A DNA stretch of 64,000 nucleotides from Megamerina dolium (taxonomy: Eukaryota > Arthropoda > Insecta > Diptera > Megamerinidae), in assembly GCA_963854835.1 (NCBI GenBank), contig OY978525.1, positions 71,289,628-71,353,627 on the forward strand, written 5' to 3'. A program made the translations under genes and the position numbers. The notes under the pieces are model-generated. The model did no database searches. It was given only the letters and a program-made list of their open reading frames with translations, and was not told the origin of the DNA. Position 1 is the stretch's first letter, and every line of letters starts with the position of its first letter. Below, in pieces: positions 52,981 through 61,739 of the stretch.

Positions 52981-53464
52981 GCACTTAAAGCCCCAAAGGG
53001 CGAGCTTCTCTTCCATTACTGTTGTGCGTCTTAAATTTTGGACAGTATTAGAATGGACCTACTTATTTTAGCCGGTTCCGAACGACAGAACACTTGTGAC
53101 ATCACTTTTTCTGAGCTTTGTCACAAAGTTCTTTTTTTTTTTAGAAGCTTTTTCATGGCAAGTTGTTACTGTCGGAAGAATTGCCAATTGCTTGCCGACA
53201 GGTGGGTACCGTTCGAAAGAAAAATCTTTTCGATATTAAATTTGTTATGCATCAGCCGGGTATTGAACCACGACCTACAGATCAGAAGGCGAACACACTA
53301 ACCACTGAGCTACGGCACAGGTTATTGTAAATAGAGTTGATTAAATAAATTGTTGCTGTATATAGTTGTACAAAATAAATGTTGCAATTGTTATTAACAG
53401 AATCCAGTGATCGGACAAGGTTAATTCAAATAAAATAAAACGCTCACAGAATAAAAAACTATCA
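52697..53464 (+). repeat. Gypsy-C copy 3 LTR, split by a SINE
   Basis: From CCAACGAGAAAG to ...ACTATCA it matches the Gypsy-C LTR from about its base 115 on. SINE copy 5 splits it at a GTTATTGTAAATA duplication (52890-52902 and 53321-53333). The first about 110 bases are replaced by piggyBac DNA. Confidence 0.87.
52903..53320 (-). mobile_element. tRNA-derived SINE, copy 5, with (TA)n tail
   Basis: The body (52978-53320) has a complete head with A and B boxes. Its tail is a pure TA dinucleotide run of about 75 bases (52903-52977) instead of the usual T-rich tail. It is flanked by the 13-base duplication GTTATTGTAAATA (52890-52902, 53321-53333). About 10 bases (CTCATTGGC) after AAGGG are missing relative to other copies. 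Confidence 0.92.
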
Positions 53465-53493
53465 ATTGGTGTCAGAAGTGAGATTCTGTAAAG

Positions 53494-55015
53494 ATGGTGA
53501 AAATAGTCCAACTAAAAGTGGACCAGCTTAAGAAGCTGTTGGTAGAGATGAATCTATCATCATCAAGTGCAAAAGCGGAACTGCTGATGAGGCTAAGGCA
53601 AGCCATGGAGGCTAAGGGTATTGATGTAGAAGAACAGCAGTTCTTTGAGGAAGCCGATATACATGCAGTTGTGCACGCTGAGGAAGAGAGCAAGATAGAT
53701 TCGAGTGGTCAACTCCTGGAATTTATAAAAACCATAATGCAACAGCAGCAAACACAAGTACAAGAAAATCCGTCGTAGATTTCAGAAAATTTCTGGTTCC
53801 ATTAATAACAAATTCACAGAGCTGAAAGAACACGTGGATGAGTTGAATGATAAGTTGAAGGAACATGTCGACAACTGGGAAGATAAGTTCAAGAAATTAG
53901 AGCACGAACACGATCAACTAAAAATAAACGTTCCATCTACATCAGCGATTAAAGAATCAATGGGACCATCTTGACACGACCGCTGATTTAATAAAAAAAT
54001 AAATAAATAAATATGTGGCACTTAAAGCCCCAAAGGGCTCATTGGCCGAGCTTCTCTTCTATTACTGTTGTGCGTCTTAAATTTTGGACAGTATTAGAAT
54101 GGACCTACTTATTTTAGCCGGTTCCGAACGGCAGAACACTTGTGACATTACTTTTTCTGAGCTTTGTCACAGAGTTCTTTTTAGAAGCTTTTTCATGGCA
54201 AGTTGTTACTGTCGGAAGAATTGCCAATTGCTTGCCGACAGGTGGGTACCATTCGAAAGAAAAATCTTTTCGATATAAAATTTGTTATGCATCAGCCGGG
54301 TATTGAACCACGACCTACAGATCAGAAGGCGAACACACTAACCACTGAGCTACGGCACCCACCGCTGATTTAATAGTCGCATTAAAAGGTAATGCTTCCG
54401 AATTGATTCAGATGGTTCCAGAGAAAGATCGTGGTAGCTATCAATCACTGATGGAGACACTCCAGCGCAAATACGGAAATTAATATAGGAGTCAATTGCA
54501 TAGAGTGGAATTAAGATCGGAATTAAGAGTTCAACGGAGTAATGAGAGCCTTCAGAAATTCGCTTCCGATATTAAGCGTTTATGTCATCTAGCGTTATAT
54601 GGTAATTCAGAACAATTCATCGAGAAAATAAAAATAGAGACATTAATAGATGGTATACCCAACGGAGAGACTAAGTACATATGCAAAAACAATTAGTAGT
54701 GCCTTGACGTATGAAGCCGCCAGTTTAATGTGTCGACCAATGCCACTTGTACGCCAACTAGAGGCAGAAACATCAGATCTGGTTGAAGCAGTGTGTCAGG
54801 CATTCAAGTCCGTAGTGCAGGCTGAAGGAAGAATAACAGGTCTACGCGAAAACAAATTTACTGGTAAGTGCTTCATTTGCGACAAACCAGGACACATGGC
54901 GCGTGACTGCCCTCTACGACGAAAGCGATCAAGATCGAATTCTCCAGGAAGACAAAAGAAGGAGAATAAGGTGGACAGCGATCGCTCCACTAACAAAAAT
55001 CCATCGTTAAACTAA
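53494..55015 (+). pseudogene. Gypsy-C copy 3 gag
   Basis: It starts MVKIVQLKVDQLKKLLVEMN with the same SAP-like domain as copy 1. The coiled-coil repeats are deleted and the frame ends at 53776-53778. Capsid sequence continues in other frames, is interrupted by SINE copy 6, then resumes (EKDRGSYQSLMETLQRKYGN, a stop, SNESLQKFASDIKRL). The zinc knuckle CFICDKPGHMARDC is intact near 54875-54915. The end keeps GTTAAAC followed by TAA (55006-55015). Confidence 0.88.
53994..54360 (-). mobile_element. tRNA-derived SINE, copy 6 (inside Gypsy-C gag)
   Basis: The best preserved insertion: 15-base target duplication ACCGCTGATTTAATA at 53979-53993 and 54361-54375. The A box is at 54338-54352 and the B box at 54299-54309 (minus strand). 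Comparison with copy 1 gag (44451-44490) shows the uninterrupted site, proving the insertion and its borders. The tail is (ATTT)n-like in sense orientation. Confidence 0.96.
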
Positions 55016-55018
55016 ACC

Positions 55019-55048
55019 GAGTCAGTTCAGCGGGGCATGAACTGACTC
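55019..55048 (+). promoter_or_regulatory. Frameshift hairpin, conserved in copy 3
   Basis: Arms GAGTCAGTTCA (55019-55029) and TGAACTGACTC (55038-55048) are unchanged from copy 1, with one loop difference (GCGGGGCA). GTTAAAC is at 55006-55012, giving the same 6-base spacer. Confidence 0.8.
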
Positions 55049-55057
55049 CAACAGTGG

Positions 55058-57180
55058 GTTGCCCTATCATTCACATTTCACAACTACAGCGTGTGCCATG
55101 CGGCTTGATTATTATTGGAAAATTGAACAATATGGAATTCATGTTAACCTTGGATACTGGTGCATCGCATTGTATAATAAAGAGTGATTTGGTAAAGAGG
55201 TTTGAGCCTTTAATTGCGTACAGCAACGGGTGAGGATGCACAAATTATGAGTAAGATAAAGAAATGAGTATCTATTAGAAATTGCACGTGACAATATGAA
55301 TTCATTGTGGCTGACATTATTGATGACGTAATAATTGATGTTGATTTTATGATTGACAACGGATTTACGTTAGATTTAAATCAACGGATACTACGCTATG
55401 CAAATGTCGAGCTACCATAGAACATGGATTACAAGCGTAGTGGAATCATCAAACGAATATTGCCATGTAAACACCAAGAGGTTCCAGCAAAATCAGGTAC
55501 AGCAAGTTGTGGGTAGTGGAAGCAGATAAAGAAATAACGAATAAAAGCATCATACTTGGTAGGACGTTAGTGGAACCTAAAGAAAATGGAGCGCTACCGG
55601 TGAGAATACTAAATCCAACTAGTACATCTACAGTTGTGAAGTAAGGAATGGTGATTGGTCATTGCAAGGAAGTTACTGGCGTAATAGACTGCGAAAAGGG
55701 TTCGTCGATGAAAAGTGTAAGATCAGGAATTCAGAGCGGAAATAAAAGCACAGATGGAAGAATGGGTAGATAATGCTTACCAACCAGCAAGAAGAAATGG
55801 CTTTACAACTATTGGAGAAGTACAGTTCAACCTTTTCTTCACATGGAAAAACTGGTGGACGAGCATCTACCGTGAAACATCACATTGACACCGGTGATTA
55901 TAGCCCAATTCGTCAGGTACCATGACGGGTTCCATTGGCCAAAAGAGACGAAGCCATTAAGTTTATTATCGATTTGCAGAAGAAAGGTGTGATTGAATCA
56001 TCAGCTGGTCCATGGAGAAAACCAGTTGTACTGGTAAAGAAGAGGGTTGGAAGTACTTGATTCTGTGTGGATTACAGAGAGCTAAATGATATAACGAAAA
56101 AAGAGAGTTATCAACTGCCTAGAAACGATGACGCTCTGGACATGCTATCTGGTGAAAAGTGGTTTTCAACTCTTCATTTGTAAAGTGGCTACTGACAAGT
56201 GGAAATTGGTGAGAAGGACAAAGAGAAAATAGCTTTCAATATTGGCGATGGTTTATTGCAGTTCACAGTCTATCGAAAAGTTGAAAGAAGTATTTGAGCG
56301 TATACAATCAGCTGGGCTTAATCTGAATCCGAAGTTAAAGTTAAATATTTTGGTCATAAAGTAACAACAGAAGGGGTACATACCAAATAGGAGAAAGTAG
56401 CAGCAGTACAAGAATGGCCTATTCCATCGAATCTTCACGAGTTAAAAAGCTTCATAGGCTTATGTACCTACTATAGAAGGTTTGTTTCTGGATTTGCATA
56501 CATCGCCAGCAGTCTGCTTGATTTAACAAGAAAGAAAAAACCATTTGTGTGGGGCGAGGAACAACAAAAAGCATTCGAATAGCTGAAAGAAAGACTCCGT
56601 TCAGAACACGTATTAGCGTATCCAATGCCTTTTCAAAAGTTTGTGTTGGACATAGATGCGACTGGCTATGGAATAGCCAGATCAGATCATAGATAGGCAA
56701 GAAAAAGTAATAGCATACTACAGTAAAATCCTGTCAAAGCCAGAAAGAAACTACTGTGTCACTCGAAGAGAGTTGTTTGCAATACTAGTATGTGTGAAGT
56801 ATTTCCATAAATACTTGTACGGTCAGTCATTTCATCTACGAACTGATCACGCAACGCTAAGGGGGTCATTACAATTTGAAGATCCAGAATGGCAATTGGC
56901 TCGCTGGATTGAAAGGCTGCAGAGTTATGATTTTAGTATCAAACATTGTAAGGGAAGACATTACGGCAACTCGGATGCTCTATCTCGAGTGGATAGCAAT
57001 GAGCACATTGTCGACATACGACTTACGAATATATTGCCGGAAGAGTCATGTACCAACTAACGAATGCAAGAAGATCAGCGGAACGACCCAGATCTCATAA
57101 AGATTATGGAATACAAGGAGCAGGGCATACGTTCAGATTGGCAAGAAATGGCTAATGAGAGTCCAGTAGCAAGGGAATAC
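55058..57180 (+). pseudogene. Gypsy-C copy 3 pol, truncated
   Basis: Protease keeps LDTGASHCIIKSDLV (about 55150-55195), then many stops follow. RT blocks can be followed to about 56260, where a deletion removes the YLDD region. RNase H persists in 56500-57000 (DIDATGYGIA, YLYGQSFHLRTDHATLRGSL). The frame ends in the linker before integrase at about 57180. Integrase is absent. Confidence 0.88.
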
Positions 57181-57381
57181 TACCTTGGACATAGGCCTAT
57201 CGTGGATCCGTTTATAGAGCACGTTGTAGTTTTTCCTCGGAAACCCTTTGATATCGGTGCCCCGCACCAAGGGTTCCTGGAACATGGCTATACCCATGTC
57301 CTCCTCCACCAGGAAGACGGCAAGGTTAACCGTAGCAGCCCTAAAGTGCTGCAAGTTAATTTGAACAACCTTGATTACCAT
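57181..57381 (-). pseudogene. R1-type ORF2, endonuclease start
   Basis: The ATG at 57379-57381 gives MVIKVVQINLQHFRAATVNL, then LVEEDMGIAMFQEPLVRG and NYNVLYK, the opening blocks of an apurinic-type endonuclease as in R1-clade LINEs (QINLxH, then QEP). It runs into Gypsy-C pol sequence at about 57180 without the rest of the protein. Confidence 0.78.
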
Positions 57382-57395
57382 GGTTAAACGTCGAT

Positions 57396-58600
57396 GTTTG
57401 TTTCGGTGACGTCATTCAGGTGCACCCCTGCCAACAGCTTTACGGCGCCCTCGGCTATATTCTCCTGCTCTCACTCCGGGTTCGCAGAGCGCAATATTTT
57501 TAGTTTGGCATGCCGCATGCCGAATCAAAGTTTATTTTCCGCTTTTCTAGCGGTTCGAGTCTCTCTTCTGTAATGAGCAGAAGGAACGACGAACTATTCT
57601 TTTGTGGAGCCTCCGCTTTGATGACTGACCAGTCAGTCATCAGATAGCGCGATTATGTACCTGCAGATACTTAATCAGCTTGTTGCCATCAAACTCCATA
57701 TTTGGTATCCATATACGCGTCCTGGGCCGGCGAGGTATCTCGCTGGCTGGGATACTCTTGAGCCTCAAGCTTTCCCACGCATCTTGGATATCGACAACCG
57801 CTCCGATAAGGAATGTTACTGAGTCCTGATCGCCGCATTCGATGACCCTCTAACCGCGGACAACTTTTCTGCTGAATCGAAACGTGGTGGCTCACCCTCC
57901 GGGTTTGCCATCACGTGATAGACGACGATTCGAGACAGCCGTGTCTTGATTTGGACCACTTGTCTATCATAGGCTTCCCGCGGCCAGTGGACTCATCCAC
58001 CAACGCGATCTGCAGATGATCACGTGATACCTCGTTGTAGCTTCGTAGTTTAGGAGCAGTTTTTGAAGGACGGACAGCAACACTGCTTCCGTCGGCATTT
58101 TTCTTTTTTTAGGCGCTTCCCCGGATTCGTCGTGAGACCGATTCCGCTTTGTTGCCTCGTTTACCCAGGGTTTTTTGGCCAAGTGCTCCTTTCGATGAAC
58201 AGTACAAGCGGCCTCGTGTTTGCTTATCCTACGGAGGATGTGAAAAGCCCTCTGGTACTGCTTATGCAAGGATGGTTTACACTTAGGCCTCTTGGCCCCA
58301 GCGGCTTTTTCTGGTTGATTGTATACTAATGCGCTGTGGCCCAGAGCCTCACTAGTAACGGTCTCCTGGCTAGAAGCCAAGAGATCGTCCTCCGAGGTGG
58401 TATATAACCCCCTCCGTCCGTCCGTCACGGTATCCGAATTTCTGTTTTTTATATTTGTCATGTCAACTGTTTCGTGCGGTCGTCTGCCCCGCCAGCTCTC
58501 AGAGAACGCAGGGCTGCATACAGTACAAGTCACCATATGCGACGACCAAAGAGGATAATCGGGAAATCTCCGCTCAACCATGGCAGCGCCCCATACCATG
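57396..58600 (-). pseudogene. R1-type ORF1 (gag-like), degraded
   Basis: The position upstream of ORF2 and the basic, Arg-rich composition suggest ORF1. One 210-codon frame (58599-57967) includes EAPKKRKMPTEAVLLSVLQKLL and YQRAFHILRRISKHEAACTVHRKE. Further left, frames such as RRPRTRIWIPNMEFDGNKLIKYLQ (about 57740-57670) look like the central ORF1 domain. The expected CCHC knuckles before ORF2 are not seen and are probably deleted. Assignment depends mainly on context. Confidence 0.5.
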
Positions 58601-58850
58601 GCAAGGCCACCGTTACATCCTGAGGCGGCCTGGTGTCAGGATGGCTCCGTGCAAAGACAGCCTATCCTACCAGACAATCCACTGGGGTTGGTTACCCAAT
58701 CTCATGTAAGGTTGCTAGGATTAGCAGGGGGCACCACATGCAGGTGAGAGCAGAAAATTGGTGAGGAGAGGCTAGAGGCCCTAGCTGGAGACAGCGACTT
58801 TATTAGTGTATAACACATCGCATCACTCAACCGTTTACCCCCCATACGTA

Positions 58851-61045
58851 GTGATACATGTGGACAGTCCAGTAACGATGACTATCAAAATCGGACAAAA
58901 TGGTAAAAAGTACCATAATAACTTTCTAAAACATTTTTATCAATAAGAAATAGTAGTTTAACGAATTAATAGTGATTCTGGTAGAAAAAAAATTTTTTTT
59001 TCAGTTATATATAATAGGGCAAGTTACCATGGTCATGTGTAAAACCACATCTGTTGCAATGCATCGCGTTGAATTGTAATTCGGTGTATGAATACTCATG
59101 AGCACTGGCCAATCAATTAATCAAGCATTTTAAGCAATCAAATAGTTAAATTCGAGTTAGTACAGAAATACATAGGTTTAGGAAATCGTTATGAAAAATA
59201 GGTCAGTCATAGCAATAAGAGACAGAAGTTATAGGAGAAATGGAGAGAATTAACATAACGGGTTACCATTCCGTCTTCCACGGTCTTAGATGAAAATAAG
59301 CACAATCGAATAGTGCAGAAAACTTGGTTATTGCAACAGAAAGAAATTGCAGCGTTGTTGTTAAATTATACAATATGTAAAACAGCGATGCACTTCCCAA
59401 CTTTTAAATTTTTACAAAGATAAATTAATATATAAAACTTACATTATATACAATATACATAAAAACCGTTTAAAGTAAAATTATAGAACTTTGTACAAAT
59501 ATAACAACTACAAATTTTATAAAACAACAATATAATTTATAAGAATATACTACGACTATTATGTAGGTGTAATTATAAAAAATAAAAGTAAAAGTTTTAG
59601 AGTTTGTAGAAAATAAATGAATAGGTATATTATTGGTAATCTCGCTATCTCAAGTAGAGAGGAATGTTGACATAGTAGAAAGACAATTTATCCAGCACGG
59701 TTTAGACACACCGGATAAGGTTTAGACAGCGATGTTAACGGAGACCAAATAGGTAATCGAGTTGAGGTTACATATATGATACATAAGTTCCAATAACCTG
59801 AACCAAGTGGTACAGCGTTAAATGAAGTCAACAGAATAAACATCATTCTCAAGAAATACTTGGACTGTTTGATATAACAGCAGCAATACACAGTGTGTAC
59901 ATACAAGACTCATGTGTTACGTTTTTATCCGGATAGTGAACGCCTATTGTTGACTCAGTTGTCGAGCATTTGACGCTGGGTTACAGGCTGTCACATCAAC
60001 GATATTTCTTAGTAATGTTGTATACAAAAAAAAAAATATCACTGTTGTTCATCCTGTTCATCCTGTTCATCCACTGTTGTAAATATTGCTGAAGTATAAA
60101 CATTGCAAAGATAAGCACTTAATAAGCAGATTAAATCGTCAGTCATACGAGTATAAAAAGGAGATACGATAACACCCCAACAACGCTGATGCTACAAAGG
60201 AGTAATGTAATAACCATTCAAACGTTCGGCACCACGGTATATCACGATGAGCAAGAAATCTACGTGATATACAATAGTACCACCGATGAAAGAAAAAAAA
60301 ATTAGTCCTACAACCAATTACAACAATGGTCAACGTCATACCTGAAAACGCAAAGATGAAAGAGTGCAGTGCAGCGAGCAAAATTCCATATTTCAAATAA
60401 ATCCTCTTCGACACATTAAAGTAGTTTCAACACGTCTAATCACAGTACAACAAAAAAAAAGCGGCTCAACAGAAACAGGGAACCAAGAAAATCAGCATCC
60501 GAAGTCTTAGATTGCCAGTAGAAGTTAATAAGTTATAAAAATAAGTATAAAATACTAAAATAAATACTAAGATACACATATAAATACACAGTATATACGT
60601 TTTAAAACTAAAAATATGTTACCTAAATAATTTGTAAGTTCAATTTGTAAAAGAAAAAACTATCAATTTTCAAATTGATAATTTTTTCTTCATAATGGAT
60701 GGAGGGGTGTTCTGAGTTAAAATAATGCTCATCTAATTTATGCATTTTGACCAATTTTATATGTTGCAGTAATATTACTATTATCATTGTGTTATTTTAT
60801 TATGTGTATTTACTTTATGAATATCGCTGTAACCATTAATTAATGATAATCACCATACTATGCATAATGTGATTATAATTGGCTAAAATGGGTTGTAGTA
60901 TATTTATAAAAATGCGTGGTCAGCGTCATCGTACCTAACTGTATGATTGTGAAACAATTTCAAAACCATAAAAAAGAAGAAGAAAAATAATGAAATAAAT
61001 AAACAATAAATAAAATAATAAACAATAGAGAAGGAAACGCGAGCA
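58851..61045 (+). mobile_element. Gypsy-A relic (pol end, tail and LTR)
   Basis: 58851-58950 matches the last 100 bases of Gypsy-A pol and its stop (compare 1981-2090: GTGGACAGTCCAGTAACGA, TCGGACAAAATGGTAAAAAG). The A-rich tail continues with local matches to 3840-4130. It leads to TGGATGGAGGGG and an LTR start at 60708. No pol upstream of 58851 is present, since an R1-type fragment adjoins. Confidence 0.78.
60708..61045 (+). repeat. Gypsy-A LTR relic, 3' part missing
   Basis: TGTTCTGAGTTAAAATAAT follows the purine tract and resembles the start of the LTR at 4309 (TGTTGCGAGCCAAAATATG). A TATTTATAAAAATGCG promoter-like stretch lies near 60902. The end is lost in an A-rich region before 61046. 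Confidence 0.55.
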
Positions 61046-61735
61046 AAGACGGCGTTTACTGTACCGCACAGGCCATTATACCAGTTTAAAAGAATGTCTT
61101 TGGACTGTGCAAGGCGCCATAAACATTTGACGGAAGTTGCATTGTCGTTGCGAAAATCGTTTGGTTTGAATCAAGTTAAATACCTAGGCTTTATAATTGG
61201 GAGTGGTACTTTTCAGGTAGACCCAGAAAAAATCGAAGCTGTCGATAAGTACCCCATTCTCAAAACGTTGCGACAACTCAGATGATTTCTCGAGTTAACA
61301 GTCTTGTAATGACGCTTTATACCTGATTATTCGATTTCGACCTTTAAATAAACAGAATTCATTTCAAAGAAAAGAAAATTTTCGTGGAATGGCGACGCAC
61401 AAGCCTCATTGGTAGACCTAAAACAAAAATTAACATCTGCATCATTTGTGATCCATCCGGACAATTATAAACATTTCATTTTACAATGTGATGCAAATCA
61501 AGTGGGAGTGGGTGCTGTTTTATCGCAACTCGATGAAAACAGTATAGAACGATGCACAGGCACAGAGAAACTCTTCAGTTACTGAATTAGAGTGTCTTGC
61601 GGTGGTACTTGATATAAAAAAGTATGCATGTATATCGATGGTCAGGAATTTAGGGTGGTGACACACACTCGTTGGCTGATGCGCCAAAAAGACCTCATCG
61701 GTAGATTGACCAGATAGGCAATCAAGGTGCAAGGA
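61046..61735 (+). pseudogene. Gypsy RT/RNase H relic of another family
   Basis: The sequence gives VPHRPLYQFKRM, then after a deletion SFGLNQVKYLGFIIGSGTFQVDPEKIEAVDKYP (about 61155-61255), DYSISTFK, FSWNGDAQASLVDLKQKLTSASFVIHPD and FILQCDANQVGVGAVLSQLDENS (about 61475-61545), the RT end and RNase H start of a Ty3/Gypsy pol. The YxDD box is deleted. Wording differs from Gypsy-A, B and C. Ends are undefined. Confidence 0.8.
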
Positions 61736-61739
61736 TTTA

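Larger units (their letters stand above)
52697..57180 (+). mobile_element. Gypsy-C copy 3, decayed and 3'-truncated
   Basis: The order is LTR (5' part missing), primer site, gag, pol up to the start of the integrase region, all colinear with copy 1. It stops at about 57180 within the linker before integrase (QEMANESPVAREY), where an R1-type LINE fragment on the opposite strand begins. Two SINEs are inserted, in the LTR and in gag. Many stops and small deletions are present. No 3' LTR was found. Confidence 0.9.
57181..58850 (-). mobile_element. R1-type LINE fragment (ORF1 and start of ORF2)
   Basis: The minus-strand fragment holds, from right to left, a 5' leader, a degraded ORF1 and the first about 65 codons of ORF2. 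It is GC-richer than its surroundings. The rest of ORF2 is missing, cut where Gypsy-C copy 3 is cut, so either could have replaced the other. The right border at about 58850 meets a Gypsy-A relic. Confidence 0.72.
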
